Source of the DNA: Dermacentor variabilis
Taxonomy: Eukaryota > Arthropoda > Arachnida > Ixodida > Ixodidae
Direction of reading: 5' to 3'
DNA: 64,000 nt
Assembly (NCBI RefSeq): GCF_050947875.1
Contig: NC_134570.1
Coordinates: forward strand, 227,773,265 to 227,837,264
This document shows, piece by piece, positions 53,090-64,000 of this stretch (position 1 is the first letter of the stretch; each line of letters begins with the position of its first letter). Below the pieces are notes generated by a model. It was not told the DNA's origin. It saw only the letters and a program-made list of their open reading frames with translations, and made no database searches. The position numbers and the translations under genes were made by a program.

Positions 53090-56000
53090 GGACATGCATT
53101 CTCGAAAATACATTCGTGCAGGCCAACCATCCAGATCGCAGTGAAACCCCGCCGTATGGGCGCGCCATAGACAGTGAAGGCCAACTAGCATAATAAGGTC
53201 AAACGGAAGTGCATCATCGTTTTCTATAGATAAATATCTAATACCCAGTGGATCTAACGGAACATCTTTCTTGATGGTCCTTTGAAGTACATCCCAAAAA
53301 AAGACACCCGCTCAATAACCTAGAAATAATTGATCTATAGTTTCTGGTTTTTTATACAGATGAAGCAATGTGACTCCCAGGTTAAGAAGAAACCACCATC
53401 TTCTAAAAAGGTTTTGACAGCCAACGTGCCTCTGTCTAGCTTAAAAAAGAAAGACTTGGTCTCCGGTGTTAGTCTCCGGCGTTAGGCGCTGAAGCACGTC
53501 TTGCCCTTGGCCTCCACTATATATGGCCCTGTTCATTGAAACAGGGAGAACTACATCGCATACATCGTTGTACAGTGATTTACGTTTCACTGAAAACAGC
53601 TACTCATTTTAAAATCTAACGGACAAGAACCGTACACTTAAACTACTGTAACTTCTTTAAGAAATCCACAAGCAAGACCGGTCATATTTTCTGTACAGAC
53701 TAACTAGCCAGGTAACGTGCTCCTTTGCCTCACTTGGCACACCGTGTGCAAGAAAGGATCACTTAAATTGCGGGAAAATAAAAACCGGTATATGACCTGT
53801 CGTATAAAGAGGTACGTCATTCACAAACCTCCCTCTTCAACTCGTCTGGAGAAATTTGTTCGACTGCATTGTTCCCAATTCGAAGCCTGCAAGAATACTC
53901 CGAAGACTCTGTGCAACTTCTGTATATTTACCCTTGAACAATGCAATACCTGCATTACATACCAATGTCTTGCGACAACAAATAGATTCTAAACTGTAGC
54001 TCTCGCAAACATTGACAGATGCCCACCTTCCCACCTGTTTGCTTTTATCTGTGTTTCTCTTGTTTGCTCTTGCCAATACTCAAAGTTATTTCTGTAATAT
54101 TCCAGCGGGAGGGCTAGGTATTTAACGGGTGTCGTCAGCCGCTTGACGTTGGTGAAAGTGACCGGGGTGGAAGACCACTTTCCATGCCAGAAGCGAAGGC
54201 ACTTTCCCCAGTTAACCAGGCTTCCAGTTATCTTGCCGAAGCCATATTGCCATTGCCTTGCCTATTGCCATAGCTGAAGCGGCACTTTCTTTGTCTGTAC
54301 TACAAACTGCGACGTCATTCGAATACGCCAGAATTTTAACTTTCGATGCATTTGATCTGAAGCCGCGAATGCTGCTGCTTTCAATGATCGCTAGGCACAT
54401 TGTTCCTATATATATATACTGAACAGAAGGGGGCTCAGGGGGAAGCTCTGGCGTACAGAACGCTTTAGATTAATGGGGGCCCCCACTGACTTATTAACAA
54501 TTAAACGCGTAGTGCAGTTATGGTACGCCAAAGCTACTCCATCTCTGATGATAGATCCGACATTAATGTGGTCTAGGATGGCAAGTAAAATACCGTGAGG
54601 TACCCAATCAAACGCTTCCTCAATATCGAGTTGTAGAATTGCTACCTCTGCTTGCATAATGTCGCAGCACTCCATCACGCACTGCATCTTATGTATATTA
54701 GTCACAATCAAACGCCCCATAACGCCGCATGTTTGGTGAATACCAATCAATTCCTCAATTACTTTCTGTAGCCGCCTTACTACCACTTTTACCAATATTT
54801 TATAATCACAATTTGTTAGTGATATAGGTCTGTAGGAAGAAACCAATTTTAGCTTCTCTGTATCTTCTGTATTTGGAATTATTACAGTATGTGCTTCTCC
54901 GAATGAGCGGGGCAGGAGATCTAGTTCATATGCCTTATTAAAAACAACTTTAAGCACATGAGGCAATTATTTTTCAAATGTCTTGTAAAACGAAGCGCTA
55001 AGACCATCGGGCCCTGGTGATTTGCCGAGATTCAGTTTATCTGTAGCCATTTCTACTTCGGTTTGTAATATGGGTGATTCCAACACTGTTCTGGTGTCAT
55101 CGTGCAGCTGTGGAATTCTGTCAAGAAATTCTTCTTTAAAACTCTCTGCATCCACAGGTCTAGAAGCAAACAGCCCTTCGTAATGTCGAGGAAATGCACA
55201 TCCTATGCTATAATTGCCTATCACTTCTGTCCCGTTATTTTCAATAACCTCTATATGGTTCCGCCGGGCGCGATGTTTCTCGAGTCCAAGTGCGCGTTTT
55301 GTTGGACATTCGTCTATAGCCATCACATCTACTCTTGCTCTCACTAGCGCTCCGCGATAATGCTCCTCATTATAAAGCTCCAGTTTCTGTCTGATACTAT
55401 GTAGATCTTCGGCATACACAGCTGGCGCTTCGCATTCAAGCGCTGTTAGCTTTTCAAAAGTAATCTTAAGCCCTTTTCCTTTCTTTTTGGCTTCAAACAA
55501 TAAAATGCTGGATCTTTCTGCCACTTAATTTTTGATATGTTGCTTGAAAAGTTCCCGCTGCTCTCCTATTTTGTTCCCACTATCTTCATGAATATCCTTA
55601 ATTTCGTGCATCACGGAGACGTTGACAGATTCATCCCTTAATAAATTGGAATTCAATTTCGGTTGTTCCCACGAAAAGTCTCTTTCTTTGATCCTATTTG
55701 ACATTTTACAAGGCAGTGATCAGTAAACGATACCGCCAGAACACCATAACTGCGACACTTCGTGATCGTATCCACCGACAGGTACAGTCGGTGCAAGCGG
55801 GCATGGTTGCTCCCCTGAAAATGAGTGTACTTCACAGCTCCGGAGCCTTCCAGGCACTCTGCAATACCCTGTAGCTCATACTCTGCGATCATTTATGACA
55901 ACACATTACTGTTCTTGTATTTCACCATTCTGCTGCTTGACCTACCACGTGAATTCAAAACGCAATTAAAATCCTCAGCAAATTAACAAGCTGCTTATCG

Positions 56001-56450
56001 AGGTACGTATACTATCTAAGATTAGAAAAAAATGTACGCGTTCCTGTGCCGCCCTTGGCGCGTAGACACACATAACACGCCATGCAATATCACTATATGT
56101 GAAATCACACAGCACAAATCTACCGCAAAACACGAAAAAACAATTCGCACTGATAGCCCTGGATTCCTTCAAACAAGGATGGCGCACCCTCCGGACCTGC
56201 CGATAGCGTGGCTCACAACGGCGGAGTAGCGTGCAGTGAACCTCTGGAGCATGTTTACCATCTCTCTTCTCCTTCAACTTTCGTCTCCTGCACAGCCAAG
56301 GCATCAAGGTCTTTTTCTATTAACAACCGGCACAGTTGACTTTGTTTCTTTCCAAGAGGCTAGACCTCTAACGTTTAAAGTGACGAGGGTAAGTGATGTT
56401 TTAGGAGCCATCGCCGAATTGTGGAAAGCTAGGCCCGGCGCATGGCGCTA
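53090..56450 (-). mobile_element. APE-type LINE ORF2 (L1/Tx1-like), second copy, decayed
   Basis: Minus strand. Endonuclease from about 56440: LNVRGLAS, then MCVYAPRAAQERVHFF near 56050, and HARLHRLYLSVDTITKC with TDHCLVKC near 55700-55790. The linker and pre-RT (54967-55524) is open and contains ALECEAPAVYAEDLHSIRQK and LNLGKSPGPDGLSASFYKTF. RT (54406-54966): SYRPISLTNCDYKILVKVV, HQTCGVMGRLIVTNIHKM, AILQLDIEEAFDWVPHG (motif A) and SPLLFSIYI. Motif C is weakened (LAYSNDVAVCSTDKES, first Asp replaced by Asn). The C-terminal part runs to about 53090 in broken frames. It is a homologue of 39170-42170. Confidence 0.75.
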
Positions 56451-56459
56451 ACTTTGCGC

Positions 56460-57780
56460 GTCTAGCTCAATGTTGGACGCCTCCGGGACCGCTACGTGGG
56501 ATGTTCTCACCACTCTAGGAAAGCGGCTTGTCGTCAACTTCCCTATCCAACGTGCCCCCAGGCCTTGCCCTGAGGTTCGTGCGCCTACCCGTGGGAGTCT
56601 TCGCAGGCGGTCCCTCGATGCTTCGCGCTCCGACTTCGCGGACCAAACGACTGGGAAACACCACCACTGGGATTGTTTTATTCGACGGTTACAATGTTCC
56701 CACGTAAGTGAGTTATGGAGGCGTGCTAACGGGATGCTCGTTATACAGGAACCAAGTGGACTTTTGCAATCTGCGTAATAGACTTGGACACAAGGTGACG
56801 TGTGCCCGAAGCCTGAGGATAAGCTATGTGCCGGATACGGAAAGTCCAACCCGGAACAAGATCTTACATGTCAGCCCAGGTGCCAGCTGTGTGGTAATGA
56901 CCACCCTACGGTCGACGAAATCTGTAAAGCCAAGTTCAAGAAACCCTACATAGTCAAGCAACGGCAATGGCTTCGCTAAGAGCAAGTAATTAAACAACAG
57001 GAAGAACAGTAGCAGCACTTTCGCTTCGCAGACGGGCCGACCGAGCGAGGCAGATCTAGGTACAGAGGCAGAGAAACGCCTAAGGCACGATCTAGATCAA
57101 GGTCTCTGGCGAGATCGAGGTCCCGATTCAGGGGAAGAGAAGTACACCCGGCTGCGACAGCTAAGGTGAGCTGGTCAGATGCGGTCAAAGAGCCGGGCAC
57201 TGGGACATCGGAGGGGACTGCACGTAATTCTAATAATACTAACGAAATAGTTGAGATGATGAAAGAGAACGCGTACTTCAGAGAATTAATTCCACAGTTA
57301 ACGAAGGAAATTCAGGAGCTTAAAAGCGACAGAAATGACACAAACAAACAAACAAACAAACAAACAAACAAACAAACAAACAAACAAACAAACAAACCCG
57401 ATCCCCAAGCCCCGGGAAACTGAGTGTAATTCAAGAAAATAGAATGGAGGATAATACTCCACCTCCACCCAAGAGAAAGGCGACCAGGGACACAGCTGCG
57501 TCTCCAACTATGAACTTAAACCAAGCAATTTCCAACCTGCAGAAGGCGGCTAAAAAACATGCAGAAGCGACCAGCAATCTTTCGCTGGCCGACTAGATGA
57601 TTTTGACCAGGCTAGACAAAAAGGAGGCCAATATCGCCGACATTAATAACAGGATAACAGAACTTAACCTGAGAAGAATCCCATCGCCTCCGATCAACAA
57701 CACTCATGTGATCGGTTCAGCAGGGAATCTACAAAATTTACAAGCAGCTCGAAATTCCAGGCCTCCTACATTGTTTTAAG
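56460..57780 (+). pseudogene. I-clade-like LINE ORF1 with zinc knuckles
   Basis: Frames in order: an Arg/Pro-rich start (56470-56778); the knuckle block near 56760-56960 with CPKPEDKLCAG, CQPRCQLCGNDHPTVDEIC and KFKKPYIVKQRQW, the characteristic arrangement of I-type gag-like proteins; an RS-rich stretch RSRSRSLARSRSRFRGRE near 57090-57140; and a coiled coil EMMKENAYFRELIPQLTKEI. After the CAAA repeat the protein ends AANIADINNRITELN-like (EANIADINNRITELNLRRIP) and a stop at about 57779. Stops near 56980 and 57015 and at 57594 break it. Confidence 0.7.
57340..57398. repeat. (CAAA)n microsatellite in LINE ORF1
   Basis: About 14 units of CAAA coding for repeated TNKQ, expanded within the ORF1 coiled-coil region. 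Confidence 0.9.
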
Positions 57781-57919
57781 AGCGCCCTCCTTCCTTCCGC
57801 CACCTTCCGCGGTAACCACAGCGCAAGATGAGAAAGAGTGAGAAAAGAGAGCCTATCATAAGGCAATGGAATTGCAGGAGTTACGAAACCAGTAGAAGGA
57901 TCGACATTTAGGCGAGTTG

Positions 57920-58222
57920 GTACTGGTTGAGCATCTTGAAGGGGCAGCGAAATAAGACGATGACAGAAGGCAGGAACACACAGGACAGCGCTGAACTCAC
58001 AACTAACTTTATTCGAAGGCATACACACGCTTATGTACACAATCCATAGCCACGTGCTCTCCCATCGATGGCGGCATTATCAGTGCGCAGGCAAAAAACA
58101 CGCAAAACCATTTGATATAATGCTACGCTATGAGGCGGCTTAAAAATTCAAATTCACTGTCATGCAAATTTAACGATGGCATGCTTACACAACGCGACCC
58201 TTTTTTCCTGATATAGAAGGCC
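57920..58222 (-). mobile_element. Penelope-like terminal fragment nested in LINE ORF2
   Basis: The minus strand carries AATAAAGTTAGTTGTGAG, CAGCGCTGTC and GTGTTCCTGCCTTC, then TGTCATC, aligning with the arm sequence of the Penelope-like remnant at 62672-62812 (GTTGACAGTTAGCGCTC, GTGTTCCTGCTTCG, TGTCATT). It separates the ORF2 start from its RT. No RT domain is included. Confidence 0.45.
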
Positions 58223-59589
58223 TTTGATTTTGCCCCGGGGCCAGACGGGATTAATAACAAGATGCTAAGAAACCTGGATGATCAGGAAATGGAGAATATT
58301 ACGAAATACATAAATGAATGCTGGGCCAAGGGCGCTATACCGTAACAGTGGAAGGAAGCCCAGGTTGTACTTATTCCTACACCTTCCAAACCAATTATTA
58401 TCGCAAATCTACGGCCGATATCTCTCCCTTCTTGCGCAGGAAAGCTTATGGAGGATGCATTCCTTATCAGAATAAAACATTACCTGGAAGAAAACGAAGC
58501 ATTTTCAAATACTATGTTGGACTTTCGGGCTGGGCTTTCTACTCGGGAAGTTATGCTGCAAATCAAGTAGCAAGTACAAGACAGCAAAGGCGAGGACCAC
58601 CACAGCTATATTACGGTTGGATGCCAAGAAAGCATTTGGCAAAGCAGCACATTCATCTCTACTCAGCCGGGTCAGCAACCTAAACCTAGGAGAACGAGCA
58701 TACAATTACATTCGAGACTTCTTAACGAATAGGAAGTCTACCCTCCCCATGGGGGAACTCAAATCTGAGGTCAGGGACATGAGCAGTTCGGGTACACCTG
58801 AGGGCTCCGTGATATCGCCCATGCTGTTGAACCTCATTATGATAGGATTGACGGAAAAGATTGAGGATATCGAAAAAATCAATCGCTCCTTCTACGCGGA
58901 TGGTATTACCATGTGGATCTCGCAAGACAGTGATGGAGAGATAGAACAAAAATTACAGGAAGCGGTAGATAAAGTGGAGGAATACCCTACATGCACGGGG
59001 CCTTAATGCTCTCCGGAGAAATCAGAGCTTCTTTACAGACGTACCCTCAAGGGTACGTCTGTAAGGCCGCCCAAGGGATAAATCAAGGAGAGAGAGTACG
59101 AGGAGATACAGATTCGTACGAAGAATGGCGGCGCCATCCCTATCATTAAACAAATTAGAGTCCTGGGACTCAACATTGAGTCGAAGGGAACTAACGGCGA
59201 AACTCTTAGAAAGCTCGTTACCAAGGTCACTAATGCCATTAGTTTGATCAGGAGAATCCCGAACAGGTATCAGGGAATGAAGGAGGCTAGCATTGTTAGG
59301 CTCAGCAGCTCTTTTTCTTTAAGCCACATCATTTAGGTAGCTGCGCGCCTTAACAGGTACAATTCAGAAAGGGACAAAATCAATACGCTCCTAAGGAAAG
59401 CTTTAATGAGGCCATAGGCTTACCCGAAAACACCACTACTGAGAAATAATTGCAGCTAGGCATGCATAACACCTTAGAAAATTGATTGAAGCTCAGCAGA
59501 TAGCTCAGTAGGAAAGACTTGCCAGCACTCGGACTAGCAGATGTGCACTCGATAAATTGCGAATTAATTACCATAATCCGCAAGGACCC

Positions 59590-59662
59590 AAGGTTGCGTT
59601 GGCCAGAGAGACTTTGCGTTGCGTTGCCAGAGAGAGGTTGCGTTGGCCAGAGAGAAGCAGGA
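59590..59662. repeat. short tandem repeat, about 3 units of ~22 bp
   Basis: Three imperfect copies of GGTTGCGTTGGCCAGAGAGA within the LINE RT-RNase H link region. Confidence 0.8.
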
Positions 59663-59977
59663 TTAAAATCCCAGATTTACCCTAAATATGCACCCGGAAT
59701 TCAATCAGGGCCGGAGAACGAGCAGAGCTAAAGCTTTCCTTACACAGTATGGCAATGACGAGGAAGCGCTATTCGTGGACTCCGCGGATTATTCAAATCA
59801 CCAAGCGGTTACAGCAGTAGCAAGTAATACAAAGTAAAAAAGCATACACAGGTGCTCAATCAAAACCAGGGTATCTGAGGTTGCGGAGGCAGTTGCCATT
59901 GCTCTGGCTGTCGCTTCTGCCAAATATAGATGCATAATGAGCGATTCTCAATCGGCTCTACGAAATCAAGCCAGAGG

Positions 59978-60097
59978 ACGGATATCAGCTGAGGCTGCAA
60001 GAAGTATCAACAGTAAAGCCAAAATTATATAATCTGAGGAGTTTAACGAGAAGAAAATAATCTGATTACCGCCCCATACAGCGTGCGAATCAACCCC
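59978..60097 (+). repeat. 120-bp direct repeat, copy A (in LINE)
   Basis: Part of the RNase H region of the LINE. It reads identical to 61476-61595. It is followed by a run of about 21 C (60094-60114). Confidence 0.9.
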
Positions 60098-60635
60098 CCC
60101 CCCCCCCCCCCCCCTTAACGAGTCTGTCCATCTTGTTGCACGAGGACTCAATAACCGCGCCCGAATAAAGGGGGGGGGGAGGCTCTGACCGAGGAGGAGA
60201 TGGAATGGAAGGATAGAGGTAGACTCTTCTCATTCAGGGACATTGCTCAATTCTATACAAAGTCGACGTTTATATATCCACCTCCTAGCCCAAAATTAGA
60301 CAGGTCTCAGGCGGTTGACTGGAGGCGCCTGCAAACCAGAACTTACACAAACCCGGTACATTTTAATCGCATGTCTCCAGAATTATACGCTGATGCCAAG
60401 TGTAAATTATGTGATGGTAGAGGAGCCACCCTAAAGCATATACCCTGGGATTAAGCAATAGTTCAGAGGAGAATTGCAGTCCCCCCGGATGACCTAGAAG
60501 CGCAGTGGAGAGCCGCACTGACTAGCTCAGATCCTCAGGACCAACTATGGGCCATCCAGCAGTCCCGGGAGGCTGTTACCGCCGGCGCGTCTTAGACCCA
60601 AGCTATCAATTGAAGGATAATTAAAACAATTGTCC

Positions 60636-60873
<238 letters not shown>

Positions 60874-60920
60874 ATTTGGCAGCATTATCAATCTCTTCTC
60901 GATGTGTTTTTTGCTTTTAG

Positions 60921-61125
60921 TCAGTCGCAAACTGCTTCGAGAGAGTCGCCGTTACTCATACTGCGTGGTCTGTTGCTGCAAGATAGATTGACGCAAGGTG
61001 TTATTCGTGTGCTCAGTCTCGTATACGGAATCTATCCAATGCCCCGCAAACAAAGTCTCAAATTCAGACGAAGCATCAATGCGTATCGAACCTCTCTCGA
61101 CGTAGGCCGCTTGCGCAAATACAAG
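60921..61125 (+). CDS. candidate host gene, internal exon
   Basis: Bounded by a strong acceptor, TTTTTTGCTTTTAG|TCAG, and a donor, AAATACAAG|GTATGAG. The frame between is open for 68 codons: SQTASRESPLLILRGLLLQD, RLTQGVIRVLSLVYGIYP, then a basic part FRRSINAYRTSLDVGRLRKY. It ends on a complete codon and joins the exon at 61640 in phase. I do not recognise the protein. The absence of stops in a region where other frames are broken, and matched splice sites, argue that it is real. A decayed gene or a chance frame remains possible. Confidence 0.5.
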
Positions 61126-61475
61126 GTATGAGTTAAAATACACTCATTCCTTTACAGGAGCCTAACTTGACCGCTTCCTTCTCTTCCTCCTATTCGTGTC
61201 CCTCTTCCTCTCCTTCTTCGTCGGGACATCACACCTTAGTTCTTGTTTTTGTTTCCTAGTGAAATGGCGCAGCCCACTCTGGCGGATAGGCCATAAATCG
61301 GGAGGTGAAAAAACTGCTCTAAACATTTCTGAATAAATTAAGCTGTACTAAAATAAGTATCTTGCAAATTGTATTTAAACTGTCTTCTGTTACATATATG
61401 AATAATCAATTATCTAAGTATTAAATAAAAAGAATTATGTGAGCATAACAAGTGTTAACGATAAGTCTGGCTATC

Positions 61476-61595
61476 ACGGATATCAGCTGAGGCTGCAAGA
61501 AGTATCAACAGTAAAGCCAAAATTATATAATCTGAGGAGTTTAACGAGAAGAAAATAATCTGATTACCGCCCCATACAGCGTGCGAATCAACCCC
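61476..61595 (+). repeat. 120-bp direct repeat, copy B (in intron)
   Basis: Identical by eye to 59978-60097, lying alone in the intron between the two candidate exons with no further LINE sequence on either side. Confidence 0.9.
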
Positions 61596-61639
61596 TGAAT
61601 AAATTGCCATTCGAGTGCCATTCTTTTTGTCTCACGCAG

Positions 61640-61756
61640 AAAGATGCAGATGGCTTAACAAGCGTTCCTGTGGCTGTAACCCAGTACGCTAGCCCCAAAG
61701 GAAAGAATGACAGGAATACACAAATTCAAGCCGAGATTTTGGAAGGGTTCTTCTAA
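61640..61756 (+). CDS. candidate host gene, terminal coding exon
   Basis: The acceptor TTCTTTTTGTCTCACGCAG precedes AAAGATGCAG. The frame continues phase 0 from the exon ending at 61125, giving KDADGLTSVPVAVTQYASPK, GKNDRNTQIQAEILEGFF and a TAA stop at 61754-61756. It is a 38-codon C-terminus, polar with a hydrophobic end. No domain is recognised. The 3' untranslated region would run into the TAA repeat; no clear AATAAA lies before it. Confidence 0.5.
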   Translation, partial: KDADGLTSVPVAVTQYASPKGKNDRNTQIQAEILEGFF

Positions 61757-61837
61757 AAGTTTGTTTCCGTTGAATAATGAAACGGTGGCATGTCAAAAAG
61801 AAGTGTTGCTGGTTTTATTCTAAATATGTCTGCTCTT

Positions 61838-61947
<110 letters not shown>

Positions 61948-62365
61948 CTTTATTTTTTTCCATCAACCTCCCCACCCTCCCCGCCCATTTTTTTTTACTG
62001 GCGCAGATTCTTCAAAAGGCATTGGGCTTGTCACCAGCTGAAATGCCTTTCTTCATCCTCCTCAGTCCTGCACCTTAGTCTTGTTGGGATGCGTATGCCG
62101 GGTCAGTTTTTGTAGACATGCCATTCATAATGTGTGTGTTCAATTATATTCTCGAGACTCAGTGCAAAACATAACATGTCATTCATTACTTACATATAAA
62201 TTTTATCACAATCAATGCAAGGCTAACAGACGTACCTAATTTGCAAGAATGAGGTTTTGTATTTTGCTGATTTTCCTGCGTCCCAAACATTTACAAATAC
62301 TGGTTATGTAAAACGTAATTTGCAGCATTTTTACATGACGTCTTTTCTATGTACCTCATTCAATA
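61948..62365. other. no recognised gene
   Basis: Pyrimidine-rich start (CTTTATTTTTTTCCATC), then AT-rich sequence with no domain-like frame. Confidence 0.4.
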
Positions 62366-62812
62366 GCTACAAACTGGGATACACGGCGCAAGAATGACGC
62401 AAGGACGAAACGGGAACACGGGACGAGCGCTAACTGTCAACAGCAGGGTTCGAACACTCAAAGCAGCAATCTACATGAAAATTGGCGGCCGGAACAAGTA
62501 GTGCACATTTAACCGGCAAAATCAGGGTGTTTGCATAGGCTCATGCATAGCACCCATATTAAGTTACCCGTTTTTAGTTCGATGTGACAAAGCTCTTTCT
62601 GCGCGGTTGGGCGACCTGGGCGTTGTAAATGTTTTTAGATATGTAGATGATTTTTTGGTATTTTTACATAGATCACTACTTGTTCCAGCCGCCAGTTCTC
62701 ATGTAGATTGCTGTTTTGACTGTTCGAACCCTGCTGTTGACAGTTAGCGCTCGCGCCGTGTTCCTGCTTCGTCCTTGTGTCATTCTTGCGCTATGTATCC
62801 CAGTTTGTATGT
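62366..62812 (+). mobile_element. Penelope-like element fragment: RT core between inverted arms
   Basis: Centre (about 62527-62695) encodes GVCIGSCIAPILSYPFLVRC then LGVVNVFRYVDDFLVFLHRS, the Penelope-family RT motifs around the catalytic YVDD. Two arms of about 135 bp, 62366-62503 and 62672-62812, are inverted copies of each other at roughly 90 percent identity. They include CAGCAGGGTTCGAACA and TACAAACTGGGATACA. Penelope-like elements are known for terminal inverted or tandem partial copies. No GIY-YIG endonuclease is visible. It is non-autonomous. Confidence 0.75.
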
Positions 62813-64000
62813 ATCCCACCAACACGCCCAAAATTCTTCCCTGCTAAAGTCATTCAATACCCTTGTGTGCTGCATGTACTTTTCTTGTGTTAGCAGTGTA
62901 CCCAAATTTCTACAGTGCTGTTCCCTTGCAAAGTGTTATGCTGGTAAATTTCATTTTGGTGCAGAAGTGACATGGCTGCCATATGGGCACATGTTTGCAT
63001 GTCATACACTGGCTCTCAATATTATACGTTCACAGATTTTATCCCACACTGTGGAATCTTCGCAGGCGCTTTTAGTAATGTATGCCTTTGAAGAAGCACG
63101 CATTTATGCCGTATACGTTATACTGAGTGCTTTTTCGATTAGTGGATTTTGCCGCATTTTAATTTTGAAGTTAAAACCAGTCGTTTTCCACACATGTACA
63201 TTTACTAGAAATCTTGAATCATGATACTAGTTCCAAAAAAAAAGCATACCAGTACCAGTGATCTGCATTAGCGCACGATTAACATGAACTCTAGATAACA
63301 TTTTTTATAGTGCAGGTTGCATATTTTATTGGGCAAGCAAAATAAGTTTTCATACGGGAGGAGTTCTACGCTTATTCTAACGAACAGATTGACAAGACTT
63401 CACCGGGACGAATACGGAGGGAGCATTAGCTTGGCTTCAGGAGCGCTTGCGGAGTTCTAGGGCTATTGCTCAGCCGGATTGTAGGCAAGCTTTTGGCTTG
63501 AACAAGCTCTAATCTAGACGTCTTATAGATGGGTTTGTGCTACCTAGGCAGCAATCGGCGAATCTCCGAGTGTATACCACTCCAGGTGCGGATAGGAAAT
63601 AGCCACATGCAATATAATATGCTTCCTCGCACACCAGTTTCCCAAACCAAAAAAAGCAATATCTACCTGTTTATACGAATATAACATGATCATTACAGAT
63701 TGCGCAAAACACATGAAAAAGCAAGCATGTTCGCCTGATCGCTGTGCTTTTACGATGGCACACAACACACCGATTTAAGGGAAGCGATAGCTGAGTGCAC
63801 AATATTTGCCGTCTGGAACGCGAAAAAAACGCGGGAGCACACGACATCTTTCACAATATGGCGTCAAACGCCGCGCGCATCTTTTCAAGACAGCCGTCGT
63901 CCGCTGGCTGCTTGCGCTTGTCCGAGGAAATATCTGCTGACAGCTCTGAGAGTCCGCGGACAGTCCGGTTCCGGTTCATGAAAAACGAACGCAATTTTGA
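62813..64000. other. no recognised gene
   Basis: AT-rich sequence. The 149-codon frame at 62775-63224 starts inside the Penelope arm, is Cys/Phe-rich with no domain, and is probably chance. 63780-64000 becomes more GC-rich with no identifiable feature. Confidence 0.4.

Larger units (their letters stand above)
57800..60630 (+). mobile_element. I-clade-like LINE ORF2: endonuclease start, RT, RNase H, decayed
   Basis: ORF2 begins EKREPIIRQWNCRSYETSRR near 57840-57900 and is interrupted by a Penelope-like piece. RT resumes near 58225: APGPDGINNKMLRNLDDQE, ANLRPISLPSCAGKLMED, then LDAKKAFGKAAHSSLLSRV (motif A, first Asp present), GTPEGSVISPMLLNLIMIG and SFYADGITMWISQD (motif C, second Asp replaced by Gly). 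The region near 59160-59330 (RVLGLNIESKGTNGETLRKL) is the RT-RNase H link. RNase H: ALFVDSADYSNHQ, VAEAVAIALAVASAKY and CIMSDSQSALRNQARG. It ends near 60620 at the CA repeat. It has many stops. Confidence 0.75.

Noticed and set aside
62775..63224. 149-codon protein
   Set aside because: Starts inside the Penelope-like inverted arm, no domain, no splice context beyond chance.

Overview
The window looks like a stretch of arthropod nuclear DNA, most probably from a hard tick. It is packed with decayed retrotransposons of several clades, tRNA-derived SINEs, long microsatellites and intron-bearing gene pieces with GT/AG splice sites. No bacterial operon, rRNA or CRISPR structure is present. The tick assignment rests on recalled resemblance to tick repeat families and was not tested by a search.

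Layout. 1-4113: 5' part of a minus-strand Ty3/Gypsy element (LTR, gag, protease, RT, start of RNase H) split by an RTE-type LINE fragment. 4545-9122: an intron-containing hAT transposase gene (BED finger, hATC) on the minus strand. 9263-11830: two THAP-like N-terminal exons, each preceded by the same 36-bp hairpin-bearing element. 13300-14770: 5' end of an I-clade LINE (promoter-like monomers plus ORF1). 14800-22840: LTR stubs and CR1-like LINEs. 22840-27180: decayed plus-strand Gypsy. 27185-31130: CR1 endonuclease, RTE and I-clade LINE pieces. 31130-31967: array of the ~78-bp monomer also seen at the I-clade LINE 5' end. 32824-32979: palindromic MITE. 34150-38290: three Gypsy remnants with LTRs. 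38480-43920: SINEs and a two-ORF LINE with nested inserts. 43925-48735: CR1-like LINE whose ORF1 carries a degenerate 2A-like motif. 48736-52057: an RTE LINE rearranged into an inverted mosaic, its 5' end bearing a tRNA-like promoter. 52063-60630: more LINE ORF1/ORF2 copies. 60921-61756: two exons of an unrecognised, probably host, gene. 62366-62812: a Penelope-like RT fragment inside an inverted repeat.

How it works together. Almost everything reads as layers of insertion: SINEs and LINE ends within older LINEs, and LINEs within LTR elements. The RTE family is the youngest, with long open frames of 593 and 321 codons. Most other coding elements have frameshifts and stops. The only candidates for non-mobile genes are the hAT-derived gene, the THAP-like exons and the exon pair at 60921-61756.

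The most interesting signals are the 2A-like motif, the tRNA-like 5' end and inverted mosaic of the RTE element, the LINE promoter monomer array, the intron-bearing hAT gene and the 36-bp element shared by the two THAP-like loci. Boundaries are by eye, usually good to about 10 bases for termini and repeats and 50 bases for decayed elements.
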